Shown: positions 8,764 through 17,221 of the stretch, in pieces
How the letters are laid out: every line of letters starts with the position of its first letter
Numbering within the stretch: position 1 is the stretch's first letter
From: Clostridiales bacterium
Lineage (GTDB): Bacteria > Bacillota > Clostridia > Caldicoprobacterales > DTU083
Assembly (NCBI GenBank): GCA_012839095.1
Contig: DUOA01000013.1
Coordinates: forward strand, 1-64,000
DNA length: 64,000 nucleotides
Reading direction: 5' to 3'
Translations under genes and position numbers: made by a program
The notes under the pieces: model-generated
What the model was told of the DNA's origin: nothing
What the model saw: only the letters and a program-made list of their open reading frames with translations
The model's database searches: none

Positions 8764-8785
8764 AAGGGGCGAAAGCCCTCCAATA
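8764..8785. terminator. Possible hairpin between convergent genes
   Basis: AGGGGC-GAAA-GCCCT forms a short stable hairpin with a GNRA-type loop between the stop codons of the response regulator and hydA. ATTTTTG follows a few bases later on the plus strand. It may act on the regulator transcript. Confidence 0.35.
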
Positions 8786-10810
8786 CTATTTTTGCTGTAT
8801 ATAATCGGATATTACCATCTTGAGAATGTCAATCGTTTCCATGGCGTCTGACAACTTATTTTTGAGATTCTTATTTTCTGCCTCCAGATTAAGAATTTTC
8901 AGGGACTCCGGTTCCTCCCGAATTAGCGGTGTACCTGTTTCTGATCTTGTGTGAGGCTTTTTAGAAATAATACTATCTTGTGTTCCTATTATTTGTTTTT
9001 TATGTTTCGGAGCTTCCTGAATAAAAGTTTCCTTGCTGTATTCATTGAAAATTCCCCTTCTGACATAATGGGTATGAAGCAATTCCTTAGCCTTATAGCT
9101 GTTGGGCTCTCCCAGGTAATCACTGTAAAAAGCCCGGATGTAAGGATTTTCATGAGACTTTCGTATTACCTTGCTTTCATCCTCGCTGTATAGATTTTTC
9201 ATTCGTTTTTCCCGAACCAGAGGATCCTGATTTCTCGGCTGTCCGCCTCCGGTAATACATCCGCCCGGACAACCCATTACTTCTATAAAATGATAGGGAG
9301 ACTTGCCTTCGGCAATTTGACGCATCAGATATCCTGCGTTTTTTAACCCGCTGGTGACAGCAACTCTTATGTCAACACCGTCAAGATGTTTGAATGCATC
9401 TACAGGACTTTCTATTCTGACAACTGCTTCTTTCACATCATTCAGGCCCATAATGGGTGAAACATGAAGATTATCAAAGGGAAGTTCCCGGCCGGTTACA
9501 ATTTCATACACAGTGCGTAATGCAGCCTCCATGACACCGCCTGTTAAGCCGAAGATATCCGCTGCGCCTGATGAAATGCCAAGGGGTTTGTCAAATTCCC
9601 TGTCAGGAAGGCTGACAAAATCAATTCCTGCCTGTCTTATCATGGCTGCCAGCTCACGGCAGGTAAGTACGGCATCTACGTTGGGCAAATCGTTATTTCT
9701 TAAATCAGGACGTACTATTTCAAATTTCTTGGCAGTGCAGGGCATAATGGAAACAACAAAGAGACTTTCAGGATCAATATTCAGTTTTTCTGCATAATAG
9801 GATTTTACCACAGCTCCCATCATCATATGGGGAGACTTGCAGGTAGAGAGATGGGGAAGGTAATCCGGCCAAGTATGCTCAATGTATTTGATCCATCCGG
9901 GACTGCAGCTTGTTATCATAGGCAAAACAGTCGCTTCACCTGAAAACGCTCTGTTCAGCCGGTTCAGAAACTCAGTGCCCTCCTCCAAAATCGTAAGGTC
10001 GGCTGCCCAATTGGTATCGAAAATGTCATCAAAACCAAGCATTGACAAAGCGCTGGCCAGTTTTCCTGTGCACCGGGTACCTGCCGGCAGCCCGAATTCT
10101 TCACCAATGGCTACTCGAATGGCCGGTGCTACCTGTACAACCACTCGTTTATCTGGATCGTTTATTGCCTGCCAAACGTTTTGTAGTGATGATGTTTCCT
10201 TAATGGCATCGACAGGACATACAACGGAACATTGTCCGCAAAAGGCACAGCTAACGGAACCAAGGGACAGGTCCATTCCAGGACCAATAACAGTATCAAA
10301 ACCGCGATTCTGTGGATTCAGGATGCCTGTTCCCTGGATTTCATTGCATACAGCAACACATCGCCGGCATAAAATACACTTTGAAAGATCCCGGGTCAAA
10401 GAAACAGAGACATCCAGATTCGTTGATGAGTTTTCACCGATAAAACGGGATTCTTCCACATTCAGTTGTTTGCCAAGGGATTGCAGTTCGCAGTCCGTAC
10501 TGCGGCTGCAGTTCAGGCAGTCCTGATTATGGTCAGACAACAGCAGCTCATACAGCACTTTTCGGGCTCTCTGAACCCGGGGGCTGTTTGTGTAAATTAC
10601 CATACCATCAGCAGCCTTGGTAATACAAGATGCCTGCAGGTTTTTATAACCTTTGACCTCCACTACGCATATACGGCAGGCACCGGCAGAATGAACATTT
10701 TCCTTATGACAGAGACTAGGGATTTGTATATGGTTCAGCCTGGCTGCTTCCATAATGGTGCTCCCCTTTGGGGCAGAAACCTTTTGATCGTTAATTGTTA
10801 ATTGCAGCAC
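8786..10810 (-). CDS. hydA: [FeFe]-hydrogenase catalytic subunit with coiled-coil C-terminal extension
   Basis: The 674-residue protein has, in order: a [2Fe-2S] domain (C34, C45, C48, C62), a His-Cys3 [4Fe-4S] site (SDHNQDCLNC), two ferredoxin motifs (CILCRRC, CAFCGQC), and the three H-cluster motifs TSCSPGWIKY, MPCTAKKFE and EVMGCPGGCITGGG. It should make or oxidise H2 with NAD(P)H and ferredoxin as partners, as in trimeric HydABC enzymes. The usual sequence ends near ELLHTHY (about residue 580). Here about 90 more residues follow: a polar linker, then a heptad-like helix (LKILNLEAENKNLKNKL). The start is GTG, with GGAGG placed inside the end of hydB. Confidence 0.95.
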   Translation of the reverse strand: MLQLTINDQKVSAPKGSTIMEAARLNHIQIPSLCHKENVHSAGACRICVVEVKGYKNLQASCITKAADGMVIYTNSPRVQRARKVLYELLLSDHNQDCLNCSRSTDCELQSLGKQLNVEESRFIGENSSTNLDVSVSLTRDLSKCILCRRCVAVCNEIQGTGILNPQNRGFDTVIGPGMDLSLGSVSCAFCGQCSVVCPVDAIKETSSLQNVWQAINDPDKRVVVQVAPAIRVAIGEEFGLPAGTRCTGKLASALSMLGFDDIFDTNWAADLTILEEGTEFLNRLNRAFSGEATVLPMITSCSPGWIKYIEHTWPDYLPHLSTCKSPHMMMGAVVKSYYAEKLNIDPESLFVVSIMPCTAKKFEIVRPDLRNNDLPNVDAVLTCRELAAMIRQAGIDFVSLPDREFDKPLGISSGAADIFGLTGGVMEAALRTVYEIVTGRELPFDNLHVSPIMGLNDVKEAVVRIESPVDAFKHLDGVDIRVAVTSGLKNAGYLMRQIAEGKSPYHFIEVMGCPGGCITGGGQPRNQDPLVREKRMKNLYSEDESKVIRKSHENPYIRAFYSDYLGEPNSYKAKELLHTHYVRRGIFNEYSKETFIQEAPKHKKQIIGTQDSIISKKPHTRSETGTPLIREEPESLKILNLEAENKNLKNKLSDAMETIDILKMVISDYIQQK

Positions 10811-10816
10811 TTATAT

Positions 10817-13800
10817 CTACCTCCTGTCACAATGCAGGCAGCGCATGGCTTCTGCTATGGCATTCAGTTTATGGTAACCAAGAACAACTTCATCGAAGGT
10901 GTTTCCCCTTTGTTCAAGCGGAAGCAAATCTACCGGAAATCTTGGGTGGGATACAAGATCATCTTCATCTATAACTTCAGGTATTTCAATTTTCTCTCCC
11001 TTGTTCAGTATGCCGCTTCCGTTAAGATAAAGATCAATGGAACGGGCTGCATTTTTACCGTCGGCTATGGCCCGGATTACTTCATCCGGTCCTCTGGCAA
11101 CATCCCCGCCGGCAAAGACACCGGGCATGGTTGTCATTTGTGTTTCCTGATCGATGATAAATGTGCCCCAGGGTGTAACGCCGATTTCTTCTTTTTTTAC
11201 AAAGGGCAGATCAGCATATTGGCTTACTGCTGTTATCACCGCATCCACTTCTATAAAAAAGTTTGAGCCTTCAATCCGGCTGGTATTTCTCCGCCCCTTG
11301 CTGTCAAAATCACTAATTCGCCTTCGCACGCACTCGATTCTGGCTACATTCCCGCGTTTGTCGGATATAAACTGCACAGGTGAAACCAGTTCATGAAGCT
11401 CGATGCCTTCATGAATTGCTTCTTCGATTTCCGTATCATATGCAGGCATAAACTGGCGGGTTCTGCGATACAGAATCATCACCTTCCTGGCACCAAGCCG
11501 TACGGCTGTACGGGCAGAATCAATTGCAGTGTTGCCGCCTCCTATGACTGCAACAATCTTATCATTTAAATCAGTGTTTCTGTTTAGCTTGACATCCTTC
11601 AGGAAACTGATGCCTGGAAGAACTCCCTTCAAATTTTCACCAGGTATATTAATCTTTTGAGGAATCTGAGTGCCGGTGGCAATATAGATGGCATCATACA
11701 TTGCACGCAGTTCTTTAAAGCCAATATCCCGTCCTACTTCCGTGTTATACAGTATGTTGACACCCGAACGACAAATTAGGTCTATTTCGTGTTTCAGTAT
11801 GTCACCGGGCAGACGATATTCCGGTATGCCAAAAGCGAGGACTCCGCCTGCTATGGATTCCTTTTCATACACATCAACCTCATAACCTGTACGAGCCAGA
11901 TAATAAGCACAGGTCAATCCGGAGGCACCGGCTCCGATAACGGCAATCTTCTGGCCATTCTTGGTATATACAATATCATGGACATAGACACCTTCATTTT
12001 TCATTGCATAATCTGCTGCAAAACGTTTCAGATAGCAAATAGCCACCGGCTCGTCAACTGTACCCCTTCTGCATCTGCTTTCGCAGGGATGAGTGCAAAT
12101 TCGCCCGCATACGGAGGGAAAGGGATTTTCCTGACGGATGAGGTTGTATGCGTCGATAAATCGTCCTGCTGCAATTAATGACAAGTAACCGGGTATGTTC
12201 ACATTGGCCGGGCAGGAGTTTTCACAGGGGGAGATAAAAAGGTCGCTGCATATACCGGCACGACAATACTTGTTTTTAATATGTTCTTCATATTCTGCTC
12301 TGAAGTTATTAATTGTGCTTAAGACCGGATTAGGTGCAGTCTGGCCAAGACCGCATATGGCTGTATCCTTTATGACATTTCCCAGTTCTTCCAGAAGCTC
12401 AATATCACCATTCTGTCCATTTCCGGCAGTGATGCGTTCCAAAATTTCCAGCATTCTTTTTGTACCAACCCGGCAGGCTGTGCATTTGCCACAACTCTCG
12501 TCCCGAATGAATTCCATAAAATAACGGGCTGTATCCACCATGCACGTGTCTTCATTCATAGAAATAAGGCCGCCGGATCCTATAATGGCACCCAGTTCGG
12601 CTAGTGATTCATAGTCAGTAGGTGTATTTAGATTATCCTGAGTAATGCAGCCTCCGGAAGGGCCTCCTATCTGGGCTGCTTTGAACTGCTTTTTATCAGG
12701 GATCCCTCCACCCAGTCTGAAGATGATCTCACCCAGTGGCATACCAATAGGCACCTCTATGATACCGGTATTTTCTATATTTCCCGCCAGTGCAAACACC
12801 TTAGTGCCAGGTGCTTTTTCTGTTCCATACTGGGTATACCATTTACCTCCCATTTCAATAATTTTGGGTATGCTAGCCAGAGTTTCCACATTGTTTATAA
12901 TTGTCGGCTTATCATAGAGCCCTTTTTCACTGGGATAAGGAGGCTTTTGTCTTGGCTCACCCCGTTCTCCTTCGATGGATGATATCAATGAGGTTTCCTC
13001 ACCACAGACAAAAGCTCCTGCTCCTATCCTGATCTCCAGGTCAAAATCAAAACCGCTTTCAAATAGATTGGAGCCAAGCAAACCATATTTTCTGGCCTGA
13101 CTGATGGCATCAGACAACCGCTCAACAGCAAGCGGGTATTCAGCGCGTACATATACATATCCTTTTGATGCGCCTATAGCATATCCGCCAATAATCATAC
13201 CTTCGATCAGGGTATGCGGATCACCTTCAATGATGCTCCGATCCATAAAAGCACCCGGATCTCCTTCATCAGCATTACACACAATATACTTTTCTGTTCC
13301 AATAGCCTTACGTCCAAAATCCCATTTCAGCCCTGTCGGGAACCCGGCTCCGCCTCGTCCCCGCAGCCCGGATGTTTTAATTTCACGGATTACATCATCC
13401 GCTGTCATTTGCGTCAGAACCCTGGCCGCTGCAAAATAGCCATTTGATGCTATATAAGCATCTATGCTGCTATGTTCAATAATTCCGCAGTTTCGGAGCG
13501 CAATGCGAACCTGATCCCGGAAAAAACTTATATCATCAATTTTAGGTATATGTTTCTGCAGTGTATGATCATAAAACGTATATTCTGTCAATATTACTTG
13601 TTCATTCAAATGGGATTTTATTATTTGTCTGGTTTTTTCAGGCGTAAGATTTGTGTAAAACGTACGGTCAGGAAGAATCAACATAACCGGTCCTGCAGCG
13701 CAGATACCCATACATCCGGTTTCATAAACTTTGACTTCCTTCTCCAGTGAAAGCAGTCTAATCTGCTCTGCTGCTGCATCCCTTACCAATTCACAGGCAG

Positions 13801-13918
13801 ATGATATACAGCCGGCACCTGAGCATATTAGTACCTGATACTTGTAACCGGAGATATGCTTGTTGTAATTATCCTTAATTTGCAGCAGTTGAGCAATACT
13901 GGTAACGGGTGCTGTCAT
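10817..13918 (-). CDS. hydB: HydB/NuoF-like flavoprotein fused to a GltD-like NAD(P)H oxidoreductase
   Basis: The 1033-residue protein joins two known modules. Residues 1-110 are a thioredoxin-like [2Fe-2S] domain (ICSGAGC, GCMGIC). Residues 150-530 are NuoF-like, with the FMN/NADH site GLRGRGGAGFP and the [4Fe-4S] motif ESCGKCTACRVG near 483. From about 560 the usual C-terminal ferredoxin domain is replaced by a glutamate synthase small-subunit-like region: cysteines in PCENSCPANVNIPGY and CGRICTHPCESRC, the FAD motif VIGAGASG near 656, and the NAD(P) motif VIGGGNTAID near 789. It is the diaphorase of the hydrogenase operon. The added flavoprotein could give it a second pyridine nucleotide site. 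GGAAAGGAAGGTGA precedes the ATG. Confidence 0.9.
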   Translation of the reverse strand: MTAPVTSIAQLLQIKDNYNKHISGYKYQVLICSGAGCISSACELVRDAAAEQIRLLSLEKEVKVYETGCMGICAAGPVMLILPDRTFYTNLTPEKTRQIIKSHLNEQVILTEYTFYDHTLQKHIPKIDDISFFRDQVRIALRNCGIIEHSSIDAYIASNGYFAAARVLTQMTADDVIREIKTSGLRGRGGAGFPTGLKWDFGRKAIGTEKYIVCNADEGDPGAFMDRSIIEGDPHTLIEGMIIGGYAIGASKGYVYVRAEYPLAVERLSDAISQARKYGLLGSNLFESGFDFDLEIRIGAGAFVCGEETSLISSIEGERGEPRQKPPYPSEKGLYDKPTIINNVETLASIPKIIEMGGKWYTQYGTEKAPGTKVFALAGNIENTGIIEVPIGMPLGEIIFRLGGGIPDKKQFKAAQIGGPSGGCITQDNLNTPTDYESLAELGAIIGSGGLISMNEDTCMVDTARYFMEFIRDESCGKCTACRVGTKRMLEILERITAGNGQNGDIELLEELGNVIKDTAICGLGQTAPNPVLSTINNFRAEYEEHIKNKYCRAGICSDLFISPCENSCPANVNIPGYLSLIAAGRFIDAYNLIRQENPFPSVCGRICTHPCESRCRRGTVDEPVAICYLKRFAADYAMKNEGVYVHDIVYTKNGQKIAVIGAGASGLTCAYYLARTGYEVDVYEKESIAGGVLAFGIPEYRLPGDILKHEIDLICRSGVNILYNTEVGRDIGFKELRAMYDAIYIATGTQIPQKINIPGENLKGVLPGISFLKDVKLNRNTDLNDKIVAVIGGGNTAIDSARTAVRLGARKVMILYRRTRQFMPAYDTEIEEAIHEGIELHELVSPVQFISDKRGNVARIECVRRRISDFDSKGRRNTSRIEGSNFFIEVDAVITAVSQYADLPFVKKEEIGVTPWGTFIIDQETQMTTMPGVFAGGDVARGPDEVIRAIADGKNAARSIDLYLNGSGILNKGEKIEIPEVIDEDDLVSHPRFPVDLLPLEQRGNTFDEVVLGYHKLNAIAEAMRCLHCDRR

Positions 13919-13935
13919 ATTGTCACCTTCCTTTC

Positions 13936-14418
13936 CTAAAAGTTGGACAATAGCTCATTTACCTTTACGGGCGTCATTTGCTTGTAAACAACATCATCAA
14001 TCATGATGGCAGGTGCAAGTCCGCAGGAACCGATGCACCTTGCCACCTCCAGTGTGAATTTGCCATCTGCTGTTGTATCCCCCGGCTCTACATCCAGGGT
14101 GTTCATAAGGTGCTCTAGCAGCTTTTTTCCTCCCCGAACATAACAGGCTGTACCCATACAGATTCGTATTGTGTGCTGTCCTCTTGGTTTTGTTGAAAAA
14201 AAGGAATAGAAGGATATAACACCGGATACTTTTGACAGGGGAATACCTAATCTGACGGCTATCGTCTGTTGAAGATCAAGGGGAATGCACCCATAGGCAT
14301 TTTGAACCGCATGCAGTATCTGTATCAGATTTTCTTTCCTGTTTTCATAAAGGTCTAGAATATTGCTCAGGACACTGTATTTATTGTTTTCAATACCACT
14401 TACTTGATGAGAATGCAC
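13936..14418 (-). CDS. hydC: HydC/NuoE-like [2Fe-2S] subunit of the hydrogenase
   Basis: This 160-residue protein has the thioredoxin-like [2Fe-2S] fold of NuoE, with cysteines in ICMGTACYVRGG and ARCIGSCGLAP. In HydABC-type hydrogenases this subunit links the NuoF-like flavoprotein to the catalytic subunit. It is the first gene of the operon, 17 bases before hydB. The start is GTG, with GGAGG 8 bases upstream. The 12-base palindrome at 14453-14464 lies just before it. Confidence 0.92.
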   Translation of the reverse strand: MHSHQVSGIENNKYSVLSNILDLYENRKENLIQILHAVQNAYGCIPLDLQQTIAVRLGIPLSKVSGVISFYSFFSTKPRGQHTIRICMGTACYVRGGKKLLEHLMNTLDVEPGDTTADGKFTLEVARCIGSCGLAPAIMIDDVVYKQMTPVKVNELLSNF

Positions 14419-14452
14419 TAACTTACCCTCCTCTCAAATATGGTTTGATATA

Positions 14453-14464
14453 TAACAGCTGTTA
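14453..14464. promoter_or_regulatory. 12-bp perfect palindrome upstream of hydC
   Basis: TAACAGCTGTTA is self-complementary and ends 35 bases before the hydC GTG. It is a candidate operator for the hydrogenase operon. It does not fit the Rex consensus, where the half-sites point the other way. Confidence 0.4.
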
Positions 14465-14648
14465 AATTGATAATATAGTAACAATGTTAAGTATAGATGA
14501 AAATTTTTCTATTTTTATTGAAAAATTCTTATGAATATTTTGATAATAATGGCATTTTCAGTGTTTTGCTTAACAATAAGCTAATATTTCATACTATACA
14601 TTCCTATATAGTAAAATTGGTAAACTGTAAAAGAATATTTTTTCAGTA

Positions 14649-14677
14649 TTTACTTTAGCATGCTAATGTGATAATAT
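14649..14677 (+). promoter_or_regulatory. Promoter with a palindromic operator in its spacer
   Basis: TTTACT (14649-14654) and TAATAT (14672-14677) are exactly 17 bases apart. The spacer begins with the perfect 12-base palindrome TTAGCATGCTAA (14655-14666). A protein bound there would block RNA polymerase, so repression of the downstream transporter operon is likely. Confidence 0.6.
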
Positions 14678-14727
14678 AACAAACAGATAAAGTGAAGACA
14701 ATAAATAGAGATAAGTGAGGGGTTATA

Positions 14728-15525
14728 ATGAAAAAAAGACTGACATTAATTTTGGCAATAGCTGTTGCACTATTCCTGTTGGGAGGATGCGCTGCTTCAA
14801 GTTCAAAGCAGTCCCTGACTGTTGCAGAGGGCAAATTTACAGTAGGATTCGATCAAAGCTTTCCGCCAATGGGCTTTATAGGCGATGATGGTGAGTTTAC
14901 GGGTTTTGATCTGGAGCTGGCTGCGGAAACAGCAAAGCGTTTGGATTTGGAACTTGTACTTCAGCCCATAGCATGGGATTCAAAAGATAATGAATTGTCC
15001 AGCAAAAATATCGACTGCATTTGGAATGGCTTTACCATGAATGGCAGAGAAGACGGATATACATGGACCGAACCTTATATGGCCAATACACAGGTTTTCA
15101 TGGTTCGTGCCGACTCTGATATCAGAACATTGGAGGATCTGGCAGGGAAATCTGTTGCGGTTCAGGTGGATTCCAGTGCAGAAGCAGCTCTGGAAGACAA
15201 TCCGGATCTGCTTAACTCCTTTGGTGAAATTGTCAAGGCATCAGATTATAATCAGGCTCTGATGGATCTGGAATCCGAGGGTGTAGATGCTGTTGCCATT
15301 GACAGGGTTGTTGCCGAATACCGCATGCAAAAGGCAGAAGGAAAATTTGCCATTCTGGAGGAAACACTCCAGGAAGAAAAATTCGGCGTGGGTTTTCTTC
15401 TGGGAAATGAGGCATTGAGGGACAAGGTGCAGAAGGCATTGGAAGACATGGCAGAAGAAGGTGTTCTGAAAGAGATTTCAGAAAAATGGTTTGGCAGGGA
15501 TGTTACTATTATAGGAAAGAACTAG
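14728..15525 (+). CDS. Polar amino acid ABC transporter substrate-binding lipoprotein
   Basis: This 265-residue protein has a lipoprotein signal ending LLGGC21. The mature part is a type II periplasmic-binding fold of the SBP_bac_3 family: FTVGFDQSFPPMGF, FTGFDLELA, and a C-terminal LKEISEKWFG. It should bind a polar amino acid outside the membrane and deliver it to the permease encoded next. The ligand is not deducible. GTGAGGGG precedes the ATG. It is the first gene of a three-gene operon. Confidence 0.9.
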   Translation: MKKRLTLILAIAVALFLLGGCAASSSKQSLTVAEGKFTVGFDQSFPPMGFIGDDGEFTGFDLELAAETAKRLDLELVLQPIAWDSKDNELSSKNIDCIWNGFTMNGREDGYTWTEPYMANTQVFMVRADSDIRTLEDLAGKSVAVQVDSSAEAALEDNPDLLNSFGEIVKASDYNQALMDLESEGVDAVAIDRVVAEYRMQKAEGKFAILEETLQEEKFGVGFLLGNEALRDKVQKALEDMAEEGVLKEISEKWFGRDVTIIGKN

Positions 15526-15579
15526 CCTATTCTAAAATAAACAGCAGCAGATAATCACAGGAAACGGAGTGGCCATAAT

Positions 15580-16230
15580 TTGGATTTATCGATGATTCTG
15601 ATGAAGCTGGCAGAAGGAATGCTGGTGTCAATTGAAATTTTTGTACTGACCTTGCTGTTTTCCCTGCCTCTGGGTTTACTGGTAGCATTTGGACGCATGT
15701 CTAAATGCTTACTTCTCAGTCTTCCAATAAAATTGTATATTTCCATAATGAGGGGCACTCCGCTTATGCTGCAGCTTATGGTAGTCTATTACGGGCCTTA
15801 TTATCTGCTGGGAATCAGTCTGCCGAGGGGATACCGGTTTATTGCCGTTATTGTTGGATTTGTGATAAACTATGCTGCGTACTTTTCTGAAATTTACAGA
15901 GGCGGTATAGAATCCATATCACTGGGGCAGTACGAAGCTGCCAAAGTATTGGGGTATAGCAGAACCCAAACCTTTTTTCGAATTATCCTGCCCCAGGTGA
16001 TCAAACGCATACTGCCCTCTGTTACAAATGAGACCATTACTTTGGTGAAAGATACTTCCCTGGCTCAGGTAATTTCGGTATCTGAGATGTTCATAGCAGC
16101 CAAGGCACTGGCTTCAAAAGAGCAATCGGTTGTCCCATTCTTTGCTGCAGGAGTTTTCTATTATATTTTTAATTATCTTGTCGCCTTCGTGATGGAATGG
16201 CTGGAAAACAAGCTGGCATACTACAGGTAG
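15580..16230 (+). CDS. Amino acid ABC transporter permease
   Basis: This 216-residue membrane protein belongs to the HisM/GlnP type. The ABC-interaction loop is visible as EAAKVLGYSRTQTFFRIILPQ, of which EAAKVLGYS and the following Gly-type turn contact the ATPase. RGTPLMLQLMVVYYG is a family signature in the first half. I chose TTG 15580, 10 bases after GGAG at 15566-15569; an in-frame ATG lies at 15592. Normally two copies form the channel. Only one permease gene is present, as in many homodimeric systems. Confidence 0.88.
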   Translation: MDLSMILMKLAEGMLVSIEIFVLTLLFSLPLGLLVAFGRMSKCLLLSLPIKLYISIMRGTPLMLQLMVVYYGPYYLLGISLPRGYRFIAVIVGFVINYAAYFSEIYRGGIESISLGQYEAAKVLGYSRTQTFFRIILPQVIKRILPSVTNETITLVKDTSLAQVISVSEMFIAAKALASKEQSVVPFFAAGVFYYIFNYLVAFVMEWLENKLAYYR

Positions 16231-16239
16231 GAGGCTGCC

Positions 16240-17001
16240 ATGAAATTACTGGAACTGAAAAACATGAAAAAGGGCTTCGGAAGTCTGGAAGTGATCAGGG
16301 ACATTTCACTGGAAATTTACCAGGGAGAAGTAGTTGCAGTAATCGGTCCGTCCGGTTCCGGTAAATCAACGCTTCTTCGCTGCCTTACCTTCCTTGATAC
16401 CATGGATTCAGGTGAACTAACATATATGGGAAGGAAGGCTGTTACCACTGATCGTTCCGGCAGAGCCGTGTATGCTCCCCCCGAGACGCTTAGGGAGATA
16501 AAGGGATATTTTGGATTGGTGTTTCAGAATTTCAATTTGTTTCCTCATTTTTCAGTAATAAGAAATATTATAGATGCTCCTGTTGTCGTTCAAAAAAAGA
16601 GCAGGGAAGAAGCATTAACGGAAGGGCGGGGGCTTCTTAGCAAAATGGGTTTGGCCGACAAGGAAAACGCCTACCCATACCAATTGTCGGGCGGCCAGCA
16701 GCAACGGGTCTCCATAGCCAGAGCATTGGCACTTAATCCAAAGATTCTGTTTTTTGATGAACCCACCTCTGCCTTGGATCCGGAACTGACCGGAGAAATT
16801 CTGAAAGTCATCAGAGATTTGGCTGCAGAAAAGATGACCATGGTTGTTGTTACCCATGAGATGACCTTTGCAAAGGACGTAGCCGATCGCGTTATTTTCA
16901 TGAGTGACGGTGTTATTGTCGAAGAGGGAACACCTGATCAGGTGCTGGGCAATCCGAAACATGAACGTACCAAAGCCTTTCTGAGCAGGCTGGAAAGTTA
17001 A
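16240..17001 (+). CDS. Amino acid ABC transporter ATP-binding protein
   Basis: This 253-residue ATPase has Walker [10 protein letters not shown], a Q-loop (GLVFQNF), the signature LSGGQQQR, Walker [14 protein letters not shown] and the switch His in VVTHEMTFA. It matches the GlnQ/HisP group in length and sequence. It powers the importer encoded by the two genes before it. TAGGAGG lies before the ATG, 9 bases after the permease stop. Confidence 0.93.
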   Translation: MKLLELKNMKKGFGSLEVIRDISLEIYQGEVVAVIGPSGSGKSTLLRCLTFLDTMDSGELTYMGRKAVTTDRSGRAVYAPPETLREIKGYFGLVFQNFNLFPHFSVIRNIIDAPVVVQKKSREEALTEGRGLLSKMGLADKENAYPYQLSGGQQQRVSIARALALNPKILFFDEPTSALDPELTGEILKVIRDLAAEKMTMVVVTHEMTFAKDVADRVIFMSDGVIVEEGTPDQVLGNPKHERTKAFLSRLES

Positions 17002-17158
17002 TGGAGAAGATGGTAATTTTTGTTTCTATTGCTGTGCATTAGTGTATATATATTCTAGTTTTTTTAAAATTATAAATTATCGTAAATATATATGCTTGTA
17101 TAGTTCCACAATAATGATTAAATATGCATAAGCAATATATATTTATCACCTTTTGCTA

Positions 17159-17188
17159 TTGACAGATGAATTATACCTATAGTAAATT
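17159..17188 (+). promoter_or_regulatory. Candidate promoter of the liv operon
   Basis: TTGACA at 17159-17164 and TAAATT at 17183-17188 are 18 bases apart, 34 bases before the livJ start. The other bases between 17002 and 17221 show no gene and no clear terminator. Confidence 0.5.
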
Positions 17189-17221
17189 ATTAATAATATT
17201 TTAAATTAGGAGGAGAGTAAC

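Larger units (their letters stand above)
14419..14727. other. Divergent regulatory region between the hydrogenase operon and an amino acid ABC operon
   Basis: No gene is visible in these 309 AT-rich bases. They hold a palindrome near the hyd start (14453-14464), a promoter with an embedded palindrome serving the plus-strand operon (14649-14677), and no clear promoter for the hyd operon by eye. Confidence 0.6.

Noticed and set aside
9882-10526. A 214-codon open frame on the plus strand inside hydA
   Set aside because: It lies entirely opposite hydA, which has all hydrogenase motifs. It has no ribosome binding site or recognisable domain and is a shadow of the coding strand.
14560-14590. A possible Rex site (TTGC-TTAACAA) upstream of the hydrogenase operon
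   Set aside because: Only one half-site resembles TTAACAA. The other half does not fit TTGTTAA-N4-TTAACAA.
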